Below, piece by piece: positions 27,788 to 35,300 of a stretch of 64,000 nucleotides of DNA. The first letter of the stretch is position 1. The number at the start of each line of letters is the position of its first letter. The notes under the pieces were generated by a model. That model searched no databases. It saw only the letters and a list, made by a program, of their open reading frames with translations, and was not told the origin of the DNA. The translations under genes were made by a program, and so were the position numbers. This stretch comes from Mucilaginibacter sp. (GTDB lineage Bacteria; Bacteroidota; Bacteroidia; Sphingobacteriales; Sphingobacteriaceae): assembly GCA_028288025.1 (NCBI GenBank), contig JAQBOM010000037.1, positions 112,061-176,060 of the forward strand, written 5' to 3'.

Positions 27788-29071
27788 TCATTTAATTCTC
27801 ACACTCACCGCATTCTTATGTGCATGCAAGCCTTCTAACTCCGCCAATATCTCTACCGAAGGCCCTATATTTTGTATGCCTTCCGGCGTTATATGCTGGA
27901 ATGTTATTTTCTTCACAAACGAATCAACCGATACGCCCGAATAGGCCCTTGAATAAGAACTTGTCGGCAAAGTATGATTGGTCCCTGATGCGTAGTCGCC
28001 TGCGCTCTCGGGGGTTAAATTTCCTAAAAATACTGAACCGGCGTTGAGGATGCTTGTAGTTATCAGTTGCCAGTTTTTAGTCGCCAATATCAAATGCTCC
28101 GGCGCATACTGATTGCTGAAAGCCATGGCTTCATCCAGCGTGTTTGTAATTATGATATAGGAGTTCTCCAATGCTTTAGTCACGATCTCAGCACGCGGCA
28201 AAACAGGAACTTGCTTTTCAACCTCGGCCAAAACTGCTTCGGCGATTATTGCTGATGTGCAAACCAAAATCGACTGGCTATCCATGCCGTGTTCAGCCTG
28301 TGCTAATAAATCAGCAGCAACGTAAACAGGGTTGGCAGTTTCATCTGCAATAACCAATACTTCTGAAGGCCCCGCCGGCATATCAATAGCTGTTGTGGTG
28401 GTGGATTGGATGATGGTTTTAGCTTTGGTAACAAACTGGTTCCCGGGGCCGAATATTTTATCCACTTTAGTTATGGTTTCGGTACCATAGGCCATGGCTG
28501 CTACAGCTTGTGCGCCGCCTGCCAAATAAATTTTTTCTATCCCAAGGAGTAATGCCACATAGGCGATAAATGCATTAACCTTCCCATTCTTTTGCGGAGG
28601 CGAGCAGACCACAATTTCGTGACAGCCTGCGATGAGCGCAGGTATACCGAGCATTAAAAACGTGCTTGGCAATACTGCGGTGCCGCCCGGTATATATAAA
28701 CCCACTTTTTCAACCGGCCTTATTTCACGCCAGCAGGTTACACCCGGCATGGTTTCTATTTTATCCTCCGGCTTTAACTGCGCGAGGTGGAATTTGTAAA
28801 TGTTATTGTAAGCTATCTGAAGCGCTTCTTTTTGAGTTGGTGAAACTGTCGAAGCAATATCTTCAAGCTCTGTTTTATCCAGGTATAACTTATCCAGCTC
28901 AACCTTGTCAAACTTCATGGCGTAGTCAAGCAAGGCGCTGTCGCCATGTTCTTTTACATTGGCTATAACATCCTCAACAATATCCCGTATCTCATTTGCC
29001 GGATCAACATTACGCTGAACCAGGGTCTGGATATCCTTTTTGGTTAGATCTGAATAATTATATTGCTTCAT
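27788..29071 (-). CDS. hisD: Histidinol dehydrogenase
   Basis: Catalyses the last two oxidations to histidine with NAD and zinc. 427 residues from the ATG at 29071 ([13 protein letters not shown]); the track start 20 codons upstream lies inside a spacer repeat and is rejected. Family motifs include [31 protein letters not shown], the zinc ligand region [14 protein letters not shown] and [13 protein letters not shown] with the catalytic His/Asp, and [16 protein letters not shown] near the end. Confidence 0.95.
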   Translation of the reverse strand: MKQYNYSDLTKKDIQTLVQRNVDPANEIRDIVEDVIANVKEHGDSALLDYAMKFDKVELDKLYLDKTELEDIASTVSPTQKEALQIAYNNIYKFHLAQLKPEDKIETMPGVTCWREIRPVEKVGLYIPGGTAVLPSTFLMLGIPALIAGCHEIVVCSPPQKNGKVNAFIAYVALLLGIEKIYLAGGAQAVAAMAYGTETITKVDKIFGPGNQFVTKAKTIIQSTTTTAIDMPAGPSEVLVIADETANPVYVAADLLAQAEHGMDSQSILVCTSAIIAEAVLAEVEKQVPVLPRAEIVTKALENSYIIITNTLDEAMAFSNQYAPEHLILATKNWQLITTSILNAGSVFLGNLTPESAGDYASGTNHTLPTSSYSRAYSGVSVDSFVKKITFQHITPEGIQNIGPSVEILAELEGLHAHKNAVSVRIK

Positions 29072-29075
29072 GTCA

Positions 29076-29132
29076 GTTTGCACTGGGCGATTTGCAGTTT
29101 GCAGTTGCAGAAAAATACTGCCCACTGCCAAC
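29076..29132. repeat. GCAGTTTGCAGT word repeat between hisG and hisD
   Basis: The spacer is made of TTTGCACTGGG, TTTGCAGTTTGCAGTTGCAG and the inverse CTGCCCACTGCC. It is non-coding and again a spacer-specific word family. Confidence 0.55.
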
Positions 29133-29134
29133 TC

Positions 29135-29986
29135 TTATAAAATTATCTTCTCAATAGGCATTACCACAATGCCCTGCGCGCCCGCCTGTTTGAGCTGGCT
29201 TATCCTATCCCAAAAATCACGCTCAGGGATCACGGTGTGAACCGCTACCCAATTCTCCTCCGCCAACGAAACCACCGAAGGGCTTTTTACCCCCGGCAGT
29301 AAAGCAATAATAGCCGGCAGGCTATCGCGGTGAACGTTGAGAACTACGTATTTGGTTTCCTTTGCACGTAAAACGGACTGCACGCGCTGGATGAGTTCCT
29401 GTACAAGGTCCGAATTTTCGGAGCCTTTGCTGCCGATCAGCACCGCTTCAGACGACATTACATCCGCGAAAGCGGTCAAACCATTGCTTTTCAACGTGCC
29501 GCCGGTTGATACCAGGTCGCATATCGCATCGCTTAAGCCCAGGCCGGGTGATATCTCGACCGAACCTGAAATGGTACGAATTTCGGCTTGAATCGCATTC
29601 TTTTTCAGGAACTTGTCTAAGATAACCGGGTACGTGGTAGCAATCGACTTGCCGTTTAACTGGCTTAACTGCTGTATCTGGTTGTTATTCGGTACTGCAA
29701 TTTTCAACGAGCATTTACCGAAACCCAGTTTTTGCAGGTAAGCCACATCCACCTCAGTTTCCTGTATTACGTTTTCGCCTACAATGCCCAGGTCGGCAAT
29801 GCCATCCTGTACATATTCGGGGATATCATCATCACGCAAAAAAAGAATTTCGAGCGGAAAGTTAGATACGGGAGAGATGAGCGAGCTTTTATAATTTTCG
29901 AAATTAAGGCCGCAATTTTTTAATAATTCAACGGATTTTTCGTTGAGGCGACCAGATTTCTGTATCGCTATTTTAAGTGTTTTCAC
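29135..29986 (-). CDS. hisG: ATP phosphoribosyltransferase, long form
   Basis: First enzyme of the pathway and the usual point of feedback inhibition by histidine. 283 residues: the catalytic part (LKIAIQKSGRLNEKSVELL, PRPP-loop region VEISPGLGLSDAICDLVSTG) plus a C-terminal ACT-like regulatory domain (about residues 210-283), so this is the HisG_L type that does not need HisZ. The start codon is GTG. It lies 67 nt downstream of the histidine-rich leader ORF. Confidence 0.95.
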   Translation of the reverse strand: MKTLKIAIQKSGRLNEKSVELLKNCGLNFENYKSSLISPVSNFPLEILFLRDDDIPEYVQDGIADLGIVGENVIQETEVDVAYLQKLGFGKCSLKIAVPNNNQIQQLSQLNGKSIATTYPVILDKFLKKNAIQAEIRTISGSVEISPGLGLSDAICDLVSTGGTLKSNGLTAFADVMSSEAVLIGSKGSENSDLVQELIQRVQSVLRAKETKYVVLNVHRDSLPAIIALLPGVKSPSVVSLAEENWVAVHTVIPERDFWDRISQLKQAGAQGIVVMPIEKIIL

Positions 29987-30048
29987 TGATTGATTTTATG
30001 GAGCTATAATAAAAAGTATAAACGGGGTTTGTTATTTCGCGTAGAAAC

Positions 30049-30106
30049 ATACATTATCTGATCACCACATGGTGGTGATGGTGCAGATGGGGATGATATA
30101 ATGTAT
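30049..30106 (-). promoter_or_regulatory. Putative his-operon attenuator: nested hairpins over the leader ORF
   Basis: In the transcript the His codon run ATCACCAC (plus-strand 30072-30079) pairs perfectly with GTGGTGAT (30061-30068) across a 3-nt loop, giving an 8-bp hairpin. An outer 9-bp pair, ATACATTAT (30098-30106) with ATAATGTAT (30049-30057), encloses it and overlaps the leader stop codon. A ribosome stalled at His codons would melt the inner hairpin. I cannot find a strong terminator with U tract between the leader and hisG; only a weak AAAC-CCC-GTTT hairpin followed by ACTTTTTATT (about 30017-30035). Confidence 0.65.
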
Positions 30107-30116
30107 AACCGTTCAT
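30054..30116 (-). CDS. hisL: Histidine-rich leader peptide of the his operon
   Basis: A 20-codon ORF between the his promoter and hisG reads MNGYTLYHPHLHHHHHVVIR, with seven His codons, five of them consecutive (CAC CAT CAC CAC CAT). This is the classic layout of a ribosome-mediated attenuator: when His-tRNA is scarce the ribosome stalls in the run and changes the fold of the downstream RNA. It lies about 47 nt after the predicted transcription start and 67 nt before the hisG start. The sequence facts are direct; regulation by attenuation is inference from the enteric hisL model. Confidence 0.8.
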   Translation of the reverse strand: MNGYTLYHPHLHHHHHVVIR

Positions 30117-30126
30117 TTTTTATATT

Positions 30127-30154
30127 GTAGAGACGCAATGTTTTGTGTCTCTAC
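30127..30154. repeat. GTAGAGAC hairpin repeat in the his 5' leader
   Basis: GTAGAGAC (30127-30134) and GTCTCTAC (30147-30154) form a perfect 8-bp stem with a 12-nt loop that is itself partly symmetrical (GCAATGTTTTGT). GTAGAGACGC-type palindromes are known as dispersed repeats in several phyla. It would be part of the his leader RNA; no T tract follows on either strand, so it is not a standard terminator. Confidence 0.7.
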
Positions 30155-30166
30155 TGTTGAGCAGTG

Positions 30167-30196
30167 CAAATATAGGCAGTTGTTTGTGAAATCAAA
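30167..30196 (-). promoter_or_regulatory. Promoter of the his operon
   Basis: On the minus strand TTTG (30193-30196), an 18-nt spacer, then TATATTTG (30167-30174). Start of transcription is expected near 30163, giving a leader of about 175 nt before hisG that contains the GTAGAGAC hairpin and the His-rich ORF. Confidence 0.8.
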
Positions 30197-30249
30197 ATTT
30201 ATTTGGCGAGTTGTAAATTATAAGCGCAGGCCGGCGGCCAATATAAAAC

Positions 30250-31755
30250 CTACCGTTCACCATTATATTCATAAATCGCACCGTCCGCAAATTGCTTCAG
30301 CAGGGTAAGCTTTTTAACTTTAATTATATCCTTTAAACTGATGAGCTCGGGGTTATCCATAGATGGAAACCACACCAGGTAGTAGTGTTTAATCGTATAA
30401 AATTTTTGAATATCAGCCTTAAAATAACGGTGCGGCAATAATTTGGCGTAAGTACCGGATAAAAAATAAAGCGCCTCGTTTGCATCAGAATAAATCGGGA
30501 TGCCCGGCTTGAAAACCTTTTTATTCTTTTTCAGATATGCTGCGAAAGGTGATTTATTCCATGAATCGTCCGAATATCCGGGTACACCGTAATCGTTTTC
30601 ATCATCATACCGCTGCATATCGGCTGATAGCTCCTGGTACGAGAAGCCGAGCATCAGTAAACCAAAAACGATGGTAAGTATCCATTTCCAGCGATGGCTG
30701 ACATTTCTTATAACCCCGATGGCCCAGTACGTGCAGCTTAATAATAAGGGGATAAATATGGGGGCCAGCAGACGTGTGTTAATTCTTTCGTATCGTGATA
30801 GCGTTGAAGATACAACTATAAACAAGCCGTAAATAAGCGCGAATGTAGAAACAAGGTTCTCGTAGGTGCGTATGCTCCGGTGAAAATAATTAAATACCAC
30901 CACTGCGGTAAGCCCTATAAACAGGATGATGGCAATTGCAGTAGCAAAGGGGTATAATTTTTCGGAAAAGCCTGTCCAATCACACATAACTGTACCAAAA
31001 TAGTGCAGGTTTTCCACAAAGGGCGTAACCGAAGCTTCACGTGGACCGGTGAGCTTACTGGTGGTCATAGCATTCCTTAGCAGGTTTAGTGCCAGTATCG
31101 AAGAGGCTGCCACACCATATATTAATATGTGGACTATCTTTTTTTTCAAAGGCAGGTACCTGTCCAATAACATTAAAAGGCCGCCGGTACCGATAAGTGT
31201 TATACCTGCGTAGCGGGTGATGCTGCTTAGGGCGGCTACGCCCGCAAACACAAGCAGGGTGGGCAAGGTATGCTGAACCAGGTATTGCCTGCAGGCGATA
31301 ATAAAAAACAGGAAGATGAGGATAAACAGTGTCTCGGACCACAGGTACGTATATATATTCAGCAATGCTGGACTTAATACGATCGCAGGCAGCATCAGCC
31401 ATTTATACAGCCATGGCCCCGACCTGAACCGTTGTATGATCCACCCGCTTAAAAATATAAGTGTGGCGAACATTAATCCGTTTAAAACCGGTCCCGCGGC
31501 GATAGGATCGATTCCGGTAAAAAGCAGCACGACCCACAAAAAGAACGGGTAAAAAACCGGGAAGTCGGTTATGTAGGTATTGTTAAAGGTGATAAGCGAG
31601 CCATGCGCATGTAAATTACGTGCAGCGCTGGTGTACATAATTGAATCGGGCGAAATGCCTATACCGCTGTATGTGGTGTATAGATATATCAAATAAAAAC
31701 CAACGGCCGAGGCAACGAGCGTATCATAGGTTCTTAAGAAGCGGTTTAGGGTCAT
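30250..31755 (-). CDS. Polytopic membrane protein, GT-C glycosyltransferase-like
   Basis: 501 residues with about ten hydrophobic helices. A first helix (ASAVGFYLIYLYTTY) is followed by an extracytoplasmic loop with SPDSIMYTSAARNLHAHGS, in the position where GT-C enzymes (ArnT/PMT, GT39/GT83-like) carry acidic catalytic residues, and FPVFYPFFLWVVLLF. The C-terminal ~120 residues are soluble (YDDENDYGVPGYSDDSWNKS). Such proteins transfer sugars from polyprenyl-phosphate donors outside the membrane. The assignment is by topology, not by a decisive motif. It is downstream of gmhB, in the same direction. Confidence 0.55.
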   Translation of the reverse strand: MTLNRFLRTYDTLVASAVGFYLIYLYTTYSGIGISPDSIMYTSAARNLHAHGSLITFNNTYITDFPVFYPFFLWVVLLFTGIDPIAAGPVLNGLMFATLIFLSGWIIQRFRSGPWLYKWLMLPAIVLSPALLNIYTYLWSETLFILIFLFFIIACRQYLVQHTLPTLLVFAGVAALSSITRYAGITLIGTGGLLMLLDRYLPLKKKIVHILIYGVAASSILALNLLRNAMTTSKLTGPREASVTPFVENLHYFGTVMCDWTGFSEKLYPFATAIAIILFIGLTAVVVFNYFHRSIRTYENLVSTFALIYGLFIVVSSTLSRYERINTRLLAPIFIPLLLSCTYWAIGVIRNVSHRWKWILTIVFGLLMLGFSYQELSADMQRYDDENDYGVPGYSDDSWNKSPFAAYLKKNKKVFKPGIPIYSDANEALYFLSGTYAKLLPHRYFKADIQKFYTIKHYYLVWFPSMDNPELISLKDIIKVKKLTLLKQFADGAIYEYNGER

Positions 31756-31765
31756 GTAGATTCAA

Positions 31766-31802
31766 TTTGAAAATTTGAAGATTTCAGTCTTCAAATTTCA
31801 AA
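31766..31802. repeat. TTTGAAGA/TCTTCAAA hairpin between gmhB and the GT-C gene
   Basis: TTTGAAAATTTGAAGA and TCTTCAAATTTCAAA pair over about 15 bp (one bulged A) around a 6-nt loop. It lies 6 nt after the gmhB stop. It has no run of T on the minus strand beyond TTGAATC, so its effect as terminator is doubtful. Confidence 0.65.
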
Positions 31803-31807
31803 TAATT

Positions 31808-32299
31808 TTACGCAATTAAATCCAATATTTCGTTTAACGGTTGATCGCTATCAATTAAAATACCTTTAACACCCGCCGCGGTTGCCGCTTCAATGTCGCG
31901 CTCACGGTCGCCGATAAAATAGGATAGGGAAGGGTCGAGGTTATATTTTTCTATCCCCTGCAGCAGTAAGCCGGGCTTTGGCTTACGGCAATTGCATTCA
32001 CCGGTAAAATCGGGGTGGTGCGGGCAATAAAAAATATCTTTTATTTCAATACCATGGCTGCGGTAAGTTTCTTTTAAATGCGCATGCATTTTGGCTAACT
32101 CATCTTCATTGTACCACCCTTTTGCCAGGCCGCCCTGGTTGGTTGCAACTAAAAGTAAATAGCCGCGATCCTGCAGTGTTTTTAGCGTTTGAAAATTATC
32201 CAGTATATGGAAATCCTCAAAACGGCACACATAATCACCCATTTCACGGTTCAATACGCCATCACGGTCTAAAAAAACAGCTTTATTTTTTGCAGGCAT
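31808..32299 (-). CDS. gmhB: D-glycero-beta-D-manno-heptose-1,7-bisphosphate 7-phosphatase-like HAD
   Basis: 163 residues of the HAD-IIIA type: motif I FLDRDGVLNREMGDYV, motif II LVATNQGGLAKG, the zinc-binding loop YCPHHPDFTGECNCRKPKPG (His/Cys ligands), and motif IV YFIGDRERDIEAA. GmhB dephosphorylates heptose bisphosphate for ADP-heptose, used in LPS core. The close relative HisB-N is also in this window but lacks the zinc loop. No other heptose genes are near. A TACATTTG box lies 15 nt before the start. Confidence 0.88.
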   Translation of the reverse strand: MPAKNKAVFLDRDGVLNREMGDYVCRFEDFHILDNFQTLKTLQDRGYLLLVATNQGGLAKGWYNEDELAKMHAHLKETYRSHGIEIKDIFYCPHHPDFTGECNCRKPKPGLLLQGIEKYNLDPSLSYFIGDRERDIEAATAAGVKGILIDSDQPLNEILDLIA

Positions 32300-32329
32300 T
32301 TATTAAAATTTCGGCAAATGTAATAAAGA

Positions 32330-32411
32330 AAGTCTGGAGTCTTAAGTCCAGTCTTGAGTGAATCGGGCAAAACTTATAGTTAATCCTCAATCGACTTAAG
32401 ACTACAGACTT
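32330..32411. repeat. Inverted repeat of GTCTTAAGTC words
   Basis: The arms 32330-32348 and 32393-32411 match at 18 of 19 positions as inverted copies. Each contains the palindrome GACTTAAG. The repeat fills the spacer between the DUF6252-like gene and gmhB; the same words recur at 5240, 37977 and 57312. Confidence 0.75.
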
Positions 32412-32420
32412 AGGACCTAA

Positions 32421-32984
32421 TTAATTGCTCTTAAAAGTATAAGGCAAATTATTAAAGGCGCCGGCGGTAACATGGTCTAAAGTAACGGTCGCAATATTTC
32501 CCTGACTGTCATATGTATTTTTTAATGAAGTAAAAGAAAATGTCCCGGTTATCTGCCGCTTAACCGAATCGATGGCCGAGATAATGATCCCTCCTGACCC
32601 GGGCCCAACTGTGCCCTGGGGCGCCAGCACATAAGCGCCCGACGAGTTTTTTTGCATAGTATAATATGACATGAGCAAATCCGGGGTATTATCAACAATA
32701 AAAGTGGCTAGCGGGAACCCGCTGGTGTTAATGGCATTGTTTTGCGTTAAGGCAACGTTTATTTCTTTATTTGTACCGATGCCTGTACAGGTAAACACCT
32801 TTGTTTTTGTGGCTGAATTGTAGGTTATTGCAGCCCTTACAGTATCCGCTATCCATGTGGTGTCGTTGACAACAGCAAACAAGGTTGTGTTTGAGGTGGC
32901 TGTGGCCGTAACAGTGTCTTTTTTACAATTTTGCAATAATAGTACTGCAGATAATAATGCGATAATAAGTGAAAATCTCTTCAT
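32421..32984 (-). CDS. DUF6252-like lipoprotein
   Basis: 187 residues: lipoprotein signal MKRFSLIIALLSAVLLLQNC (Cys 20, followed by KK), then a beta-rich mature domain with FAVVNDTTWIADTVRAAITY, VDNTPDLLMSYYTMQ and RQITGTFSFTSLKN. This order of W-containing strand and GTFSF block is typical of DUF6252 lipoproteins common in Bacteroidetes. Cell-surface or periplasmic location; function unknown. Single gene between repeats. Confidence 0.65.
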   Translation of the reverse strand: MKRFSLIIALLSAVLLLQNCKKDTVTATATSNTTLFAVVNDTTWIADTVRAAITYNSATKTKVFTCTGIGTNKEINVALTQNNAINTSGFPLATFIVDNTPDLLMSYYTMQKNSSGAYVLAPQGTVGPGSGGIIISAIDSVKRQITGTFSFTSLKNTYDSQGNIATVTLDHVTAGAFNNLPYTFKSN

Positions 32985-33081
32985 ATATAATAATTTCCCA
33001 ACACAACGGCTTTTGGCTAAAAATCATATATGTGTATTGTTTATTTTACATAATTTAACATTCCCGGCTTACCCTCGGCGC

Positions 33082-33121
33082 GTTTTCTGTTTAAAGAAGA
33101 AGTTTTCTGTTTAAAGAAGAA
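33082..33121. repeat. Exact tandem duplication of a 20-bp unit
   Basis: GTTTTCTGTTTAAAGAAGAA occurs twice head to tail without mismatch (33082-33101 and 33102-33121), just 15 nt past the end of the 65-residue membrane protein gene. Exact identity suggests a recent slippage event. Confidence 0.85.
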
Positions 33122-33136
33122 TAGGAGTTACTGCGA

Positions 33137-33334
33137 TTACTTAAAGTACGACATTGGTATGATCTTCCACATACCGTGCGACAGGTGGCCTATAAGCAGT
33201 TCGTAGATCAAATATATTGGCCAGAAAATATAAGTGATCAAAAGGATAATTAGGTTGTGATTATAATACCAGCTTATCATTAACGCGTATATTCCCAATA
33301 CGAGGTATACGATACTTGAATCTTTGTTTCTCAT
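33137..33334 (-). CDS. Small hypothetical membrane protein
   Basis: 65 residues with two hydrophobic segments (SSIVYLVLGIYALMISWYY and LIILLITYIFWPIYLIYELL), short charged ends and a His/Lys-containing tail. No family is recognised with certainty; small two-helix membrane proteins of this kind are common in Sphingobacteriaceae. It stands alone next to the long gene-poor stretch. No clear promoter box is visible at its start. Confidence 0.5.
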   Translation of the reverse strand: MRNKDSSIVYLVLGIYALMISWYYNHNLIILLITYIFWPIYLIYELLIGHLSHGMWKIIPMSYFK

Positions 33335-34201
33335 GACGTGATAAAATTTTAATCGTGAAAGTTTACGGGGTTAAGCTAACATTTAAACGTAAAAAATCCA
33401 AACGGAACAATCCATCTCTTTAGTTTACGCGCAACAAAATCTAAAATATAAGGACCGGCCCGCTAATAGTGTGACTTTTTTAAAGGTAAAAACTATTTTT
33501 TGAAGCGTAAATTGCGTTATAGATACTATAAATTTCGGTCTTTTAGCTGATTTATCCACAGTCCGGGTTAACACATCAAGTGATTTCTTTGAAGTATTGC
33601 CAACCTTTTTTATATTTCGATCAATGGCGGCGTTATTCAGGTTTTTAAACTACCCCGGCTTACCTATAATAAACCACTGCCTTAATCAAAAGAGAGGATT
33701 TCCCCTATGGCCCGGACCCAAGGGCGTTAACAGTTGACTTGCACTCCGGGTAACCGTGTTATAGCCAAAAAAGTGCCCACACGAGCGTAAAATGACGTTT
33801 TTATTAGCGCGCCCATAGCAAAACAAAACATGGACAGACCTTGCGCCAAACGAGATTATCAAGCACGCCTTTGCCTGTAAGTCGGGCCCGATTGAAGCGG
33901 TTATTTATTCCCCGCGCTTGTTTCTTAAGTAGGATGAACGGGATACATTGTTTGAAAAAATGAAGCAGTTATTGAAGAAAACAGCTATAACTATAGGTAG
34001 TTTACCTACATAGCCGCTTACGCATTGTTAACAACTTAATTATAATAAAACTATAGTCTTTGTTAAGTTTGTTCGCAATGCATATTTATTTATCTTGCCG
34101 GCTGTGATAGCTAGCGAAAAGCATTGAATAAATTATTGCAGGGCGACCAATTCAATAAACAATTTCCCCGAAAGGGGGTAACTTAAAAACAACAACTTAT
34201 C
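33335..34201. other. 867-bp gene-poor spacer, possible gene relic
   Basis: No ORF of convincing length or quality. In one plus-strand frame (33792-34013) the reading KTWTDLAPNEIIKHAFACKS continues for about 34 codons from 33825, hits a stop (TAG), and goes on in frame with DERDTLFEKMKQLLKK to another stop, which could be the remains of a gene; another frame is also open over part of it, so the evidence is weak. The last 130 bp before 34202 are AT-rich and may hold the promoter of the next gene (TTTG at 34068 and a poor TATCTTGC 19 nt later). Confidence 0.4.
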
Positions 34202-34408
34202 ATGGCAACATCAGGAATTACTGCGTATTCAGTAAAAACAAAAACCAAAAACGTTCCAATGCTTAACCCTGTGATCGATATCAAATCGGGCAGATACATT
34301 GCAACAGGAAACGACGCGGCAGGCAATAAAATGGCTGCAATTATGGGAAAATCAACCGCCGAAGAGCATGTCAAAAACGGCAACGCCAAAAAAGGTTCCG
34401 GCTGGTAG
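34202..34408 (+). CDS. Hypothetical 68-residue basic protein
   Basis: A short soluble protein with Lys/Gly-rich composition: MATSGITAYSVKTKTKNVPM, then LNPVIDIKSGRYIATGND, and the end KNGNAKKGSGW. No signal peptide or membrane segment. I do not recognise the family. It is isolated between a long spacer and a strong bidirectional terminator, as expected for an independently transcribed small gene. The antisense ORF over the same bases is hydrophobic and lacks any support. Confidence 0.6.
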   Translation: MATSGITAYSVKTKTKNVPMLNPVIDIKSGRYIATGNDAAGNKMAAIMGKSTAEEHVKNGNAKKGSGW

Positions 34409-34479
34409 TCAAAAAAGGTTAAAGCTGAAAGGTTGAAGGCGAAAGGTATTGCTTTCTCCTGAAGCCCGGAGGCCCGATA

Positions 34480-34515
34480 ATAAACCCATCTAACTTACAA
34501 GTTAGATGGGTTTAT
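34480..34515. terminator. Bidirectional intrinsic terminator
   Basis: ATAAACCCATCTAACTT and its perfect inverse AAGTTAGATGGGTTTAT form a 17-bp stem with a 2-nt loop between the convergent genes ending at 34408 (+) and 34533 (-). A-rich and T-rich flanks (ATAATAAA, TTTATAGTTTAA) allow it to serve both strands. Confidence 0.85.
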
Positions 34516-34532
34516 AGTTTAATAGAAAAACG

Positions 34533-35300
34533 TTATCGGCCTGCCCTGTCCAGGAGTTGTATTTGCTGTTTATAGGCAGGCGGCAGCAATATGTTCTTAA
34601 AAAGCCCTTCAAGGTTAATCTTTCTCAGTAGCTTATATATTCTCAACAACGGGATCGCCCATGGTATCCCATTAGGCAGAAGCTGCTTTTTTACCTTTGC
34701 GGGAACTAGGCGCATTTGTACCTGCTTTAAAACCGGGTATCTTATTGGCCCCAATCGTTTTTTATATTGCTTATACAGGTCTTTTGTAAACATGCTGTAT
34801 ATTAAGTCCGCATCCAGGTGGGTTTCTCTCATGGTTTCCCATTCCTCATACCCAGTTGGTAATCCCCCCAGGTTCATTTGCAGACCGACGCGGTAAAACA
34901 CGTTAAAGACCTCTTCTTTTTCGGTTGGGGTTAGTTTTCTATCCAGTAACTCAAACGAGCGGATGGAATAATCAATGAGCATAAATAATACATCCCTGTA
35001 GGCCCAATCCGGAATATTCGCACCGCGGGCGGCTTCAACGTTGTGATGGATATCCGTAATTTTATCAATGGCCCGCATGGCATCGTCTCGTTCCGAAAAA
35101 ATGATCTGACGGGCATAAGCAACCGTTGAGAATAACCTGCCAATTGGGTCGGCAGGCAGACGTCCCGTAAAATATAACCAGTCTACCGCCCTGTTCAACG
35201 CAAACTCGGCCGCAGCCCCGGCGAATATGAATAATACAGTGTCTGCCCGGCCCCATATTTTCCTGACTATCGAATTAGCCGATACAAAATTTTCGTTCAT
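34533..35300 (-). CDS. Oxygenase MpaB family protein (DUF2236)
   Basis: 255 residues. The block RLFSTVAYARQIIFSERDDA followed by MRAIDKITDIHHNV, then WAYRDVLFMLIDYSIRSFELL, matches the DUF2236 family, which includes latex-clearing protein and the fungal MpaB; these bind a b-type haem through a conserved His and Arg residues. The substrate cannot be predicted. Its ATG overlaps the stop of the DUF2809 gene (ATGA), so they are translated as a pair. A strong terminator follows. Confidence 0.75.
   Translation of the reverse strand: MNENFVSANSIVRKIWGRADTVLFIFAGAAAEFALNRAVDWLYFTGRLPADPIGRLFSTVAYARQIIFSERDDAMRAIDKITDIHHNVEAARGANIPDWAYRDVLFMLIDYSIRSFELLDRKLTPTEKEEVFNVFYRVGLQMNLGGLPTGYEEWETMRETHLDADLIYSMFTKDLYKQYKKRLGPIRYPVLKQVQMRLVPAKVKKQLLPNGIPWAIPLLRIYKLLRKINLEGLFKNILLPPAYKQQIQLLDRAGR

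Noticed and set aside
30127-30154. GTAGAGAC hairpin as an intrinsic terminator of the his leader
   Set aside because: No T tract follows on the minus strand, and it lies upstream of the leader ORF, where a terminator would not allow attenuation.
33540-33740. Plus-strand reading with MAALFRFLNYPGLPIINHCL as a small gene
   Set aside because: Only about 38 codons from its ATG, no promoter box and no recognisable motif; could easily be chance.
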